The notes below the pieces were generated by a model. That model did no database searches, was not told the origin of the DNA, and saw nothing but the letters and a program-made list of their open reading frames with translations. The position numbers and the translations under genes were made by a program. Below are positions 10,721 through 21,702 of a stretch of 64,000 bases of DNA, piece after piece. The stretch is taken from contig CM057462.1 in assembly GCA_030035585.1 (NCBI GenBank), positions 143,866,734 through 143,930,733 on the forward strand. Reading direction: 5' to 3'. Position 1 is the first letter of the stretch, and every line of letters starts with the position of its first letter. Source of the stretch: Dugong dugon. Its lineage: Eukaryota; Chordata; Mammalia; Sirenia; Dugongidae.

Positions 10721-12528
10721 TATTAAAGGTAGTCCTTCAATCTGAGAACAAACAATATCAGACCACAGGCTGAATATAGGACATAGGATTGTACTAGCCA
10801 GATACCAACCTAGGAAATGAACTCTTAAGGACTATGCAAAACCAAAAGAATTATAACAGGGAACCAGAGAGGTTAATCTGTAATGACAACAGCATCAGAA
10901 TAATAAAAGAGGGAGTAAATTGTGTAGATACAGAACCTCCTAATGGAGAGGTAGTCAAGCAATACCATGTAATAACAGGCTGGTTGAAATCTAGGAAGAT
11001 AAGGGTAAATTTCACAGTAATCACAAATAAAGTTAACAAACCTACTCATTGAAATAAAGAAGAAAAACATAAAGTCTCAGTAAAAACAAAACCTACAAAA
11101 ACAAAAGAAATGAAAAATAAATCCACAAACAAAAGGAACTTAGCACAGAAGACTAAGAGGAACACAACTGGAGGACATTATGCTGAGTGAAATAAGTTAA
11201 TCACAAAAAGACAAATATTGTATGAGACCTCTACTGTATAACTCATGTAGAAGTTTACACACAAAAAGAAACAATCTTTGTTGTTTACAAGGGATGGGAG
11301 GAGTTGGGGGGAACTAAATAGGTAAGTGGTAACTTTGGTGAAAGGTAAGACAGTACACATTACTGGGGAAGCCAGCACAACTTGAACAAGGAAAGGTCAT
11401 GGAAGCTCCATAGACACTTCCAAACTTCCTGAGGGACTGAATTGCTGGGTGGAGGGCTGTGGAGACAATAGTCTCGGGGAACATCTAGCTGAATTGGCAT
11501 AACACAGTTTATAAAGAAAATGTTCTACATTCTACCTTGTTGAGTAGCATCTGGGGTCTTAACAGCCTGTGAGCAGCCATCTAAGATACTCCACTGGTCT
11601 CACCCCTTTGGGAGCAAAGGAGAATGAAGAGAACAGGAAACAAGGAAAAGATTAGTCCGAAGGACTAATGGACCACAGCTACCAAAGCCTCCACCAGACT
11701 GAGTCCAGTACTGCTAGATGGTGCCCGGCTACCACCACTGACTGCTTTGACCGGGATCACAGTAGAGGGTCCTGGACAAAGCTGGAAAAGGATGTAGAAC
11801 AGAATTCTAACTCACAAAAAAAGACCAGATTTACTGGTCTGACAGACAGGAGAAACCCAGAGAGCATGGTCCCCGGACACCCTTTTAGCCCAGTGGTAAA
11901 CCCCCTCCTGAAATTCACCATTCAGCCGGGGATTGGACAGCCTTATAAAACACAACAGGACTAATGAGTCACAGCAGTCCAGGGACAAGGACTAGAAGGC
12001 AGGAGAGGACAGGAAAGTTGGTGATAGGGAACCCAAGGTTGAGAAGGAACAGTGTTGGTATGTCATGAAGTTGTTAACCATTGTTATAAGGTAATATGTG
12101 TACTGTTTAATGAGAAAGTATTTGTTCTGCAAACCTTCATTTAAGGTAAAAAAAAAATAATAATTACCTATGTGAGATCAAATTGACAACAGCAACTCAA
12201 AACATTTCATGGGAAGCCTAGGGGACAGAGAGTTGAAGATAATGGTGATGGAATAATTTGGAAAAGGATAGTGAGAATAGCAGCACAACTGGAAGAATGT
12301 AATTGATGTCATTGAATTGTACATGTAGAAACTTTCAAAATGGTGTAACTTTGGCTGTGTATATTTTCACCAAAAAAAACATCCTCAAGGTCGAGAAGGG
12401 AGTCTGTTGACATGTCATGGGGTTGTTAACCAATGTCATAAAACAATATGTGTACTGACTGTTTAATGAGAAACTATTCTGTAAACCTTCATCTAAAGTA
12501 CAATAAAAAATTAAAAAAAAAACTAAAA

Positions 12529-12989
12529 AATTCCTTGAGTACTTACAGTTACCCATTTATTATAAACAGAAAAGATGCAAATGAAGAGATGCACAGGGCA
12601 GAGTCCGGGAAGGATCCCAGCACAAGGCTTCTATTGTCCCCACCATTCCAAGAGCACACGTTCTTACCAATCCAGGAAGCCACAGCTACTTCTATGTTCA
12701 TGGTCTTTTATTGCTTTATAACATAGTCATGATTGATTGAATCATTGCATATGTATGATTTAAATTATGCCCCCTTCCTTCCTGAGGTTAGCTAACTAGG
12801 TGTGGACTTTGTATCGACCAATCGTTTGCACACATTTTTAAGTATTGCCTGGTTGTTTTAGAAGACAAAGACAATTTGATTACTTAGGAAATTCTAGGAG
12901 CTGTCTTTCAGAAACCGAAGACAAAGGCCAAATCAAGTTTTTTGTCTCACAGAATATAATGAATGTTATGGAAAAAATAATAAAACTCG
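12529..12989. repeat. Old ERV-L-type LTR fragment (tentative)
   Basis: The first 200 bases resemble the MER21-like stretch also glimpsed at about 46090-46220 (TTTATTATA block followed by an A/G-rich stretch). This is weak recognition by eye. No coding content. Confidence 0.3.
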
Positions 12990-13533
12990 TCTCATTAATT
13001 GAATTGTATCCCTCTAAAATATGTATCAACTTGGCTAGGCCACGATTCCCAGTATTATGTTGTTGACCTCCATTATGTGATCTGATATAATTTTTTTATG
13101 CATTGTAAATCCTAATCTCTGTGGGTGGTTAATGAGGCAAGATTAGGTTATGTTAAAGAAGATTAGGGTGTGATGCAACACCTTTACTTGGGTCACAGCC
13201 CTGAACCTACACAAGGGAAGCTTCCATGGGGTGGAGATGAGATAAAAGGAGAGAGAAGTGAGAAGAGAGAGAGGGACCTCATTATCACCAAGAAAGACCA
13301 GCTAGGAGAGGAGCACATCCTTTAGACCTGGAGTCTCTGTGCTGAGAAGCTACTAGTCCAGGGGAAGATAGGTGACAAAGACCTTCCCCCACAGTTTACA
13401 GAGACAGAAAGCCTTCCCTGTAGCTGGCACCCTGAATTCAGACTTCTAGCCTTCTAAATTGCGAGAGAATAAATTTCTGTTAAAGCCATCTACTTGTGGC
13501 ATTTCTGTTATATCAGTACTAGATAACTAAGAC
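12990..13533 (+). repeat. MaLR/MLT1-like LTR
   Basis: It shows the MaLR layout: a GAATTGTATCCCT-type start, an AATAAATTTCTGTTA polyadenylation region near 13470, and a terminal ACTAAGACA. It is the same family as the LTR at 9937-10414, here in plus orientation. No internal sequence follows, so it is a solo LTR. Confidence 0.7.
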
Positions 13534-13559
13534 AACTTGGTAAGGGGAATTGGAAATGC

Positions 13560-14240
13560 TGAGGTCAAGTTCAGGTGAGGCTTCAGTGCTAGAGTGGTCA
13601 GGGTAGTCTTATTCAAAAGGTGGTATCTGAGCTAAGACTGGAAGGATCCAAGCAGGAAAAAAGCATTCTAAGCAAAGGGACAGGGGGAGGATTTTCTTAA
13701 TTAGGGACATGTTAGACTTCGTCAGGATTTAAGCTTTAATTCTGAGTGAAATTAAGAACGATAACAAAGTTTTGAGCAGAAGAGTAAAATTACAAAAATT
13801 ACAGTCTAAGATTTCCACTCCAGCTGCTGTGTTGATGATAACCTCTAGAGAGACAAAGTTAAAATCAAAGAGACATGATAGAAGACAATTGCAATAGTTC
13901 AATTAAGTGATGGCAGTGCCTGGAATATTGATAAAGCACTGAAACTGAAAAAGAGTTATCAGATTTGGGATATATTTTAAAGAAAAGATGAAGGGAGATT
14001 TCACATGGATCAGAAAGTAGTCAGTGAAGACCCCAAAGTTTTTGACTGACCTAGCTACTGAGGTATAGAATTGATAAAATATGTTTTTTTTAGGGGAAAG
14101 ATTATCAGCTTTGTATGAGTATCAGTTTAAAAACGGTAGAATTTGAGATATTTATTGGACAACTTATTGGAGATATTATGTAGGATGTTGGATATAGCGT
14201 TCTAGAAAGAGTTCTAAGCCAGAGATAAAAATGTAGGATT
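13560..14240 (-). repeat. L2 LINE fragment (antisense)
   Basis: The text carries the purine-rich antisense L2 pattern, with a GGTATCTGAGCTAAGACTGGAAGGAT block near 13623 and a TTTGAGATATTTATTGGACA-type block near 14142. Highly diverged. Confidence 0.5.
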
Positions 14241-14262
14241 TTTTGGAATGCAGATATGTGTA

Positions 14263-14474
14263 AGGAGCCTGGTGGTGCACTGATTAAGTACTAGGCTGTT
14301 AACCAAAAGGTTGATGGCTAGAATCCACCAGCTACTTGGTGGGAGAAAGATGTAGCAGTCTGCTTCCATAAAGATTACAGCCTTGGAAAGATTATGAGAC
14401 AGTTCTACTTTGTCCTACAGGGTCACTATGAGTCAAAATCGACTCAATGGCAATGGATTTGGTTTGCTTTGGCT
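14263..14474 (+). repeat. AfroSINE
   Basis: The tRNA-like head starts GGAGCCTGGTGGTGCAC. The A-box-like and B-box-like elements follow (to about 14330). The body ends in the RTE-like tail motif GAGTCAAAATCGACTCAATG near 14429. Confidence 0.85.
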
Positions 14475-15313
14475 TAGATGATATACGCAGCCTTGAGACA
14501 GCATGAAATCAACAAGCCATGCCTGTCAATAAAGAAAGAAAGAATGTCAAGATCTTGAACACTCCAAACACAAAAGAAAACAAGAAAGGAACCGTTAAAT
14601 GATTAGCTGGATACATGTCATGTCCACTCAGAAAAAAAAAAAAATCTTACCTTTGCTTGAACTGAGTAAGTGATGAAATCCTGGCCTAAAGAATTTAAGT
14701 GGACAGGTTATTTGGCAGATTGAGCGATCAACCTGAAAGACATATATCAAATGCCATTTCCCTTGTCTTTTTGTTCCCTTTCCATCTTGCTACTAATGAT
14801 ACAGACATAATGGCCATATCTCTAGATACCTTCTTGGATCCTAGGAGAAGAACTCACCCCAGGGATGGCAGAATAAATAGCTGGAAGATGCTTGGATCCC
14901 TGGAGACCTTGTGAAATAGTACCACTACATCAAATCCGGACTGCCTTTAATCCACCATTTTACACGAGAAAGAAAAATTTCTATCTTGTTTCAGCCCATC
15001 TAACTTTGAATCCTATTACTTTCAGGTGAAATTAGTCTCAAGGGATAGATTATAATTAAAGAAACAAAAAGCAGAAGAGAATGTACTATTTTTATTCTTA
15101 TTATAATAAGGAACAAAATCTTCTTATCATATCAACTTAGTTTGTAAAGTATTATTTGTAATATCATTATGTAAATATTTTATTTCTCTTTCTGTTTCCT
15201 TTCTTAGATGTGGAGAAGAAATAATAGCTATTGTTTATTTAACAGCAAGTAATTTAAGAAAATATGTATAATACTTTTCAAGCAATCATGGTGCTAATAT
15301 GGAGTAGGTAAGC
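14475..15313. other. Unannotated DNA left of the ERV-L provirus
   Basis: Mostly AT-rich sequence with an A12 run at 14632-14643. No repeat family or gene recognised. The 71-codon frame at 14699-14914 has no domain. Confidence 0.4.
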
Positions 15314-15786
15314 TGTGATGGTTAAGATTGTGTGTCAGCTTGGCTGCGCCATGATTCTCAGTGTTTTAATGTAATCACTCCCATGATTGAATATACAGTG
15401 AGTAGCCAATCAGATGAAAGGGGGTCTCTTTGGGGGTGTGGCCCGCATTTGAATATAAGCAGATGTTCTGGCTTTTTGCTCTCTCTGGATCCTGCGGCTG
15501 CTTCCTGTCTTCTCATCTCCAGTTCTTGGGACTTGAGCTGTCAGCTTATCTGCCAAACCTGGGATTTGTCGATCTGTACAGCCTGTGAGCGGGAGCCCTG
15601 CTGGTCTTGGACTTGCCAGCTTCTGTGGCTGTGTGACTTGGAAGAGGCCTCTACCCTGATCCACGTACTTGGGATGTTCTAGCCTCTACAATCACGTGAG
15701 CTGTTTCCTTGATATAATCTCTCTCTCTAGATATATATTTATACACTTTACTGGTTTTGCTTCTCTAGAGAATGCAGCCTAAGACA
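15314..15786 (+). repeat. ERV-L 5' LTR
   Basis: It starts TGTGATGG and ends AAGACA. A TATA-like GAATATAAGC lies at about 15451. The start resembles MLT2/ERV-L LTRs. Against the 3' LTR it lacks a 12-bp segment near 15600 and has a 2-bp difference near 15333. Confidence 0.9.
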
Positions 15787-15788
15787 TT

Positions 15789-15806
15789 TGGTACTGAGAG
15801 TGGTTC
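15789..15806 (+). promoter_or_regulatory. ERV-L primer-binding site (tRNA-Leu-like)
   Basis: Two bases after the LTR the sequence reads TGGTACTGAGAGTGGTTC. This partly matches the complement of a tRNA-Leu 3' end, the primer used by ERV-L. A few mismatches fit decay. Confidence 0.65.
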
Positions 15807-15873
15807 TAGAGAAACAAAATTGTAAGGATGAGTTTCCTAAATTGGTTCTCAAGTCTGGTTAGTCATAAAGACG

Positions 15874-17573
15874 TTGATGACTCTGTTTCCAGCAGTAGAG
15901 GTGACTGCTAGTCCAGGGAGCAAGGTGGTCATACAAATACTCAAAATATCACCACCGGTAGATCAGGTATTGCTGAAATGTGAGGCTCAGGGTGAACACA
16001 TGTGTGATATCTTTCTACAGCTTTGTCAGAATGAGAAGTATAGGGAAGCTGGTTGGTTTGTCCTACTTTGGCTTGACAAACTGATGAAGGAAAGAGATGT
16101 GCTCAGGGCTTCAGAGTCAAGGATTAAGTGCTGCACACATGACCTCAAGGGTTCCACTTGTGCTTTGAAAGAAAGCCTTATTTCTTGTAGTAATGGAGCC
16201 GAAATTGCTGAAAACCAAACCCAGAGTCTTATTCTAAGACTGGCTGAAATACAATGCCAGCTCAATTGCAAACCTCAAGAGGCATCGGAAGTTAAAGTAA
16301 GGTCATTGATTGGGAAGAGATGGGATCCTGAGACTTGGGATGGGGACATATGGGCAGATAATCAGGAACCTGGGGACACTGAGCCCCTACATTCCATTGA
16401 ATCACTCCTGCCAGCAGAACCAGTCCCATCTGAAGAGATTACTTCATGTTTGCCTGCTAAATCACCCTGCCCAGAAAAACAATTAGCCTCTCCACTCCCA
16501 TCTGAGGAGATTAGCCCTAGCCCAGCTGCCTCTAAAGAGCACTTGCCTGAGTCATGGCCTGGAGCATCACTGAGACAGATGCTTTACAAGATATTGCTGA
16601 ATGTTCTCAAAACAATTCCACACTAAGGATTCTGGCTTCTAGACTTATAACTAGTCTTAAGTCCCAGAGAGCCCCAAAAGGTGAAGTACAAAGTGTAACC
16701 CAGGAGGAGGTACACTACACTCCAAAAGAACTACTTGAGTTTTCTAATATGTACAAACAGAAACCTGGGGAATATATGTGGGAATGGCTATTAAGGGTGT
16801 GGGATAATGGTGCAAGGAACATAAAGATGGATCACTTTGAGTTTATTGATATGGGTCCACTAAGAACAGACTGTTCCTTCAATGTTTCAGCTAGAGAAGT
16901 TAGGAAAGGATCTAATAGTTTATCTGGTTGGGTTGCTGAAGCATGGATTATGAGGTGGCTGAAACTAAATCAAGTTGAAGTACCAGACCTGCCTTGGTAT
17001 ACTGTAGAAGAAGGTATCCAAGGGCTTAGGGAAATTGCCATGCTAGAGTGGATTTATCAACTTAGACCCACAGACCCACACATGGAGTGCCCAGAGGACA
17101 CACCTTTTACCACAACTGTGAGGAACAAATTTGTGAAGAGAGCTCCAGTATCCTTGAAGACTGCTGTCATTGCTATTTTATTTAAGTCAGATTTGACAGT
17201 GGGAACCGCCCTAACTGAATTAAGACACCTAACTACAATGGGGCTGATTGGACCCTGTGGTAGTAGGGGCCTAGTGGTCGCACTCAATCAACAAAGACAA
17301 GGTGGGTGTGCTTACTGTAATGAACAGAGGAGTCAAAGCGGTAATCGGAATAGTCTGACTCATATGGACTTATGGCTTTGGCTACTTAGTCACGGTGTCC
17401 CTAGGAGTGAAATAGATAGGAAATCTACTAAATATTTACTTGATCTCTACAAACAGATGAATTCTAGGTCAGGTGAACAGCAGTCTAACTCAAATCGCCA
17501 GAATAGAGAGTCACAGTCCCTCAATCAATTCCCAGATTTGAGTGAGTTTAAAGACCTACAACCCCTTGAATGA
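15874..17573 (+). pseudogene. gag: ERV-L gag, one frameshift
   Basis: Gag forms the retroviral core; ERV-L gag is the family from which the mouse restriction gene Fv1 derives. Two overlapping frames cover it: 15874-16626 (250 codons) and 16554-17573 (339 codons), so one frameshift lies between 16554 and 16626. The first frame has a helical, possibly coiled-coil stretch (about residues 70-130) and a proline-rich end. The second carries the capsid region, starting around YTPKELLEFSNMYKQKPGE (about 16717-16773). No CCHC zinc knuckle is visible, only an isolated CAYC near 17309, which is usual for this family. The frame ends with TGA at 17571-17573. Confidence 0.85.
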
Positions 17574-17593
17574 AGGGGAGGCCGGGTCCCCTT
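17562..17593 (+). promoter_or_regulatory. gag-pol stop codon flanked by competing stem sequences
   Basis: CCCCTT (17562-17567), AAGGGG (17573-17578) and CCCCTT (17588-17593) lie in a row around the TGA at 17571-17573. The middle block can pair with either side in 6-bp stems. Pol continues in the same frame after the stop. A readthrough-type signal is possible but this is inference from base pairing only. Confidence 0.4.
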
Positions 17594-20081
17594 GAGGAAG
17601 GACTCCAATACATTGCCAAAAATTTGTACTGTTAATCTTTTTTCCAGCCTTCCCCAAAGGGATCTATGGCCTTTTACAAGAGTGACTGTTCACTGGGGAA
17701 AAGGAAATAATCAGACTTTTCGTGGATTACTGAATACTGGCTCTGAGCTGACGCTAATTCCAGGAGACCCAAAACATCACTGTGGCCCACCAGTCAGAGG
17801 GAGGGCATATGGAGGTCAGGTTATTAATGGAGTCTCGGCTCATGTCCATCTCACAGTAGGTCCAGCGTGTCCCCAAACCCATCCTGTACGATTTCCCCAG
17901 TTCCAGAATGCATAATTGGAATAGATACACTCAGAAACTGGCAGAGCCCCCACGTTGGATTCCTGACAAATGGAATAAGGGCTATTATGGTAGGAAAAGC
18001 CAAGTGGAAGCCATTAGAACTGCCCCTACCTAGGAAAATAGTAAACCAAAAGCAATACCACGTTCCTGGAGAGATTGCAAGGATTACTTCCACCATCAAG
18101 GACTTGAAGGATTCAGGGGTGGTGATTTCCATCATATCCCCATTCAACTCGCCTATTTGGCCTGTGCAAAAAACAGATGGATCTTGGTGAATGACAGTAG
18201 ATTATCGAAAACTCAACCCGGTGGTGACTCCAATTGCAGCTGCTGTTCCAGATGTAAAATTTCACTGCTTGAACAAATTAATACATTTCCTGGTAACCGG
18301 TATGCAGCTATTGATCTGGCTAATGCTTTTTTCTCCATACCTGTTTCAAAGGACCACCAGAAGCAGTTTGTCTTCGGCTGGCAAGGCCAACAATACACCT
18401 TCACTTGCCTACCTCAGAGCTACATTAACTCTCCAGGCCTGTGTCATAATTTAGTCTGCAGGGACCTTGATCGCCTTTCCCTTCCACAAGACATCACACT
18501 GGTCCATCACACTGATGACATTATGCTGATTGGACTAGTAAGGAAGAAGTGCCAGTGACTCTGGACTTATTGCTAAAACAGTTGTGTGCTAGAGGGTGGG
18601 AGATTAACCCCACAAAAATTCAGGCGCCTTCCACTTCAGTGAAATTTCTAGGGGTCCAGTGGTGTGGGGCATGTCTAGACATTCCTTCTAAAGTGAAGGA
18701 TAACTTATTGCATCTTGCTGCTCCCACAACTAAAAAGGAGGCACAGCGCCTGGTGGGCCTCTTTGGATTTTGGAGGCAACATATTCCTCATTTGGGTGTG
18801 CTACTCTGGCCTATTTATCAAGTGACTCGAGAAACTACTAGTTTGGAGTGGGGACCAGAACAAGAGAAGGCTCTGCAACAGGTTCAGGCTGCTGTGCAAG
18901 CTGCTCTGCCACTTGGACCATATGATCCAGCTGATCCAATGATACTTGAAGTGTCAGTGGCAGATAGAGATGCTGTTTGGAGTCTTTGGCTGGCTCCTAT
19001 TGGTGAATCACAGTGCAGACCCTTAGGATTTTGGAGCAAAGCTCTGCTATCCTCTGCAGATAACTACTCTCCTTTTGAGAAACAACTTTTGGCTTGTTAG
19101 TGGGCCTTAGTAGAGACTGAACACTTAACCATGGGACACCAAGTCACCATGAGGCCTGAGCTGCCCATCATGAACTGGGTGTTGTCTGACCCACAGACCC
19201 ACAGCAGCGTTCCGTCATTAAATGGAAGTGGTATATTTGAGATTGGGCCCAAGTAGGACCCGGAGCCACAAGTAAGTTGCAGGAGGAAGTGGCCCAAATG
19301 CCCATGGTCTCCACTTCTGTAACATTACCTTCCATCTCCCAGTCTGCACCTACAGCCTCATGGGGAGTTCCTTATGCTCAGTTGGCTGAGGAAGAAAAAA
19401 CTCGTGCCTGGTTTACAGATGGTTCTTCATGATATGCAGGTGCCACTAGGAAGTGGACTGCAGCAGCACTACAGCCCCTTTCTGGGACCTCCCTGAAAGA
19501 CAGTGGTGAAGGGAAATCCTCTCAATGGGCAGAACTTCGAGCACTGCACCTGGTTGTTCACTTTGCTTGGAAGGAGAAATGGCCAGATGTTCGATTATAT
19601 ACTGATTCATGGGCTGTGGCCAATGCTTTGGCTGGATGGTCAGGGACTTGGAAGGAACATGATTGGAAAATTGGAGACAAGGATTTATGGGGAAGAGGTA
19701 TGTGGATAGAGTTTTCCAAATGGGCTAAAGAAGTGAAGCTATTTGTGTCTCATGTGAATGCTCACCAAAGGGTGACCTCAGCAGAGGACGATTTTAACAA
19801 TCAAGTGGATAGGATGACGTGTTCTGTGTAAACCAGTCATCCTCTTTCCCCAGTTACTCCCATCATTGCTCAATGGGCTCATGAAAAAAGTGGCCATGGT
19901 GGCAGGGATGGAGGTTACTCATGGGCCCAACAGCATGGACTTCCACTTACCAAGGCTGACATGGCCACAACCTCTGCTGAGTGCACAATCTGTCAACAGC
20001 AGAGACCAACACTGAGTCCCTGATATGGCACCATCCCTCAAGGTGATCAGCCAGCAACCTGGTGGCAAGTTGATTACATTG
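17592..20081 (+). pseudogene. pol: ERV-L pro-pol, 5' part (protease, RT, RNase H, IN start)
   Basis: Protease comes first, with the active-site triplet reading NTG (17733-17741) instead of the family's DTG. A frameshift near 17870-17915 leads into RT. There TGA after GSW (18188-18190) interrupts the chain before the [10 protein letters not shown] block. The catalytic box is HTDD (18508-18519) where YXDD is expected. Two further frameshifts lie near 18260 and 18540, and a stop is at 19098-19100. RNase H follows, with a stop after TDGSS near 19431. The integrase HHCC zinc region is readable at about 19875-20005. The last pol codons before the nested provirus are at 20066-20080 and include Asp 20072-20074, the probable first integrase catalytic residue. 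Confidence 0.9.
20076..20081. repeat. TSD (left) of the nested class II provirus
   Basis: ACATTG here is repeated at 25644-25649 on the other side of the provirus. Six bases is the duplication typical of betaretrovirus-like integrases. Confidence 0.9.
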
Positions 20082-20451
20082 CGTCAGAACGGCGGTGGCG
20101 ACAGTAACCAACTGCACAACTCTTACAGAGAAGTGGGGCCAAGGAGGCTCACTCAGAGGAGTTGACCCCGACTTCAGTCCCAGGAGTTTATTTATAGTTG
20201 ATACAGCAAGTAGTGAAGCAAATCACAGAACAATGGGCTTTGGGTGAATAACAATAAGTTTCGGGCAAGGGAGAATGGACTTCAGGTAAACAAGCCAATC
20301 AGTAACGGGACTATAGATTTTGGAAAAACAAGTGGTGACAAGTCTCAATATGTTGCTGACAAGTCTCAACATGCTGTGTGCAGCATATGGGCCCTTGAGG
20401 GGCTGAAGTTGTCACTGGTGTAGCCATATTTCAATGGCACATATCCCCACA
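20082..20451 (-). repeat. Class II 3' LTR
   Basis: Near-identical to 25274-25643. The expected terminal TG is CG on the plus strand at 20082, a single change. The U3 end abuts the purine tract (minus strand) at 20452-20464. Confidence 0.93.
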
Positions 20452-20464
20452 TTTGCCCCCTTTT
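20452..20464 (-). promoter_or_regulatory. Class II polypurine tract
   Basis: On the minus strand it reads AAAAGGGGGCAAA immediately before the 3' LTR, as expected for the plus-strand primer of reverse transcription. Confidence 0.8.
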
Positions 20465-21130
20465 GTTTAATTAATGGAATAAGAATCAAGAGGGTTTTCA
20501 CTGGTCCAACAAATGCCCGTTTGGATAAAGTAAAATTTTCTTTACGAGATACTAGCCAAGATTATCTTAGCTATTGTCTCCACACCTCAGGGCCAGGCTG
20601 ATGTGCAAGGAATCTTTGTGAGTCCTTGTGAGCCCAGCTTCAGCTGGGTCACACTCCAGATGCTCAAGGAGGAGAAGGTAGCATAGCGATGAGTAGTACC
20701 TGGACTTAGCTGGGCTCCTAGATGGTGGCCATGGCAGGTTCTTTAAACTCACAGTGCTGATTTTCCACCGGATACCATCTGGTTCTTCACCAGGTTACTA
20801 AGTAAGAGCGATGCTCTTATCAATTGCATTGCTGGAGTGAGCGGACTCAATGCACATCAACATCTTAGCCCAAGGCCTTTTCTGCCTTTTAGGTGTGTAT
20901 GACAATAGAGGATGACCTTATAAAGATATAATAATCCTTAGCACTAACCATACCCTGAGTGTTGGACCAATGGGTTTCCTCTGACTCTCATTTTGTAAGC
21001 TAAACACTATCTTATAACATTCACTAAGATTATTATTCTTAAAGTTCAAAGATTCATTAACAAGCAAACAAGCAATGATTTACACAAATTCACTATCTAT
21101 TAAAAAGGAATCATCTGAATTAGAGACCTA
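20465..21130 (-). other. Class II 3' noncoding region
   Basis: This lies between the env remnant and the polypurine tract and has no long open frame. It includes a perfect 6-bp stem with a four-base loop (CCCAGC-TTCA-GCTGGG, 20633-20648). Simple retroviruses can place an RNA export element here, but I only see the position and the hairpin. Confidence 0.4.
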
Positions 21131-21131
21131 T

Positions 21132-21560
21132 CTATACAGAAGCATCTAAGCTAAAAGAAGCAGAAAATATAGAGGAATTTACACATAAGAACTTCTTATT
21201 AGGAAAGTACTGATTAACAAGATAAGATAGGAAGGGCCTTCTTAAGAGGAGGTCTTCAAATTTTTCTGTCTCTTGTTTAGGTAATTGATAGCGAGTAGTC
21301 CAGGCATAGAAGGCTGACTTTTGTTGGTGATGGGAGCGCTTCAGGGAATAGAGACATCGGACGACTACAAGGAAGCACAAGACTATTAGACATCTTATAG
21401 CAAAAAAGGATCTAAACATGGAGATTGAGTCCAGAGAGCCAATGTATAGGATTAAGCCAGTAGGCAAAATCATTAAGTGTAGTAAGTGTAATATGATTAG
21501 ATTCTGCTTGTAGTTTCAAGAGTTGTTCTTGTAACTGGAATTTACACATACCTGTTAAGA
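21132..21560 (-). pseudogene. env: env transmembrane subunit remnant
   Basis: Env TM anchors the fusion machinery in the membrane. Only its C-terminal part is recognisable. A leucine-rich heptad-like segment lies near 21490-21535 in one frame. A hydrophobic membrane-spanning segment (FFAIRCLIVLCFLVVV at about 21360-21410, minus) and a basic cytoplasmic tail follow in another frame (21132-21473). A frameshift separates them and essentially all of the surface subunit is missing, so it is nonfunctional. The assignment rests on position after integrase and on topology. Confidence 0.6.
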
Positions 21561-21702
21561 ATTGAAGGTTACATGGGAGACCATAGCTAGAAACAGATTT
21601 TCAGGTGTAAGTGGGACACCTGTAGTTGAGAGGATATACTCAGCTTTGGAGGAGAGGGCTTTTAGACCTCCCCATGTTACCGGTATTGCAGAGCTCTGTT
21701 GT

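Larger units (their letters stand above)
7640..12528 (+). mobile_element. LINE-1 lacking ORF2 (HAL1-like)
   Basis: The order is a pyrimidine-rich 5' region (7640-9263), ORF1 (from 9264), post-ORF1 sequence (about 10720-11160), the last codons of ORF2 (near 11170-11215), then the same 3' UTR seen antisense at 33733, 38830 and 61567. It closes with AATAAA at 12502-12507 and an A-rich tail. Nearly all of ORF2, which encodes endonuclease and reverse transcriptase, is absent. A 9-bp repeat AATTCCTTG flanks the whole unit (7631-7639, 12529-12537). If that is the TSD, the copy is full length and inserted without ORF2, as half-L1 (HAL1) elements do. A MaLR-like LTR interrupts it at 9937-10414. Confidence 0.75.

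Noticed and set aside
18191-18454. Second overlapping RT frame as a separate gene
   Set aside because: It is the broken continuation of ERV-L RT before a frameshift.
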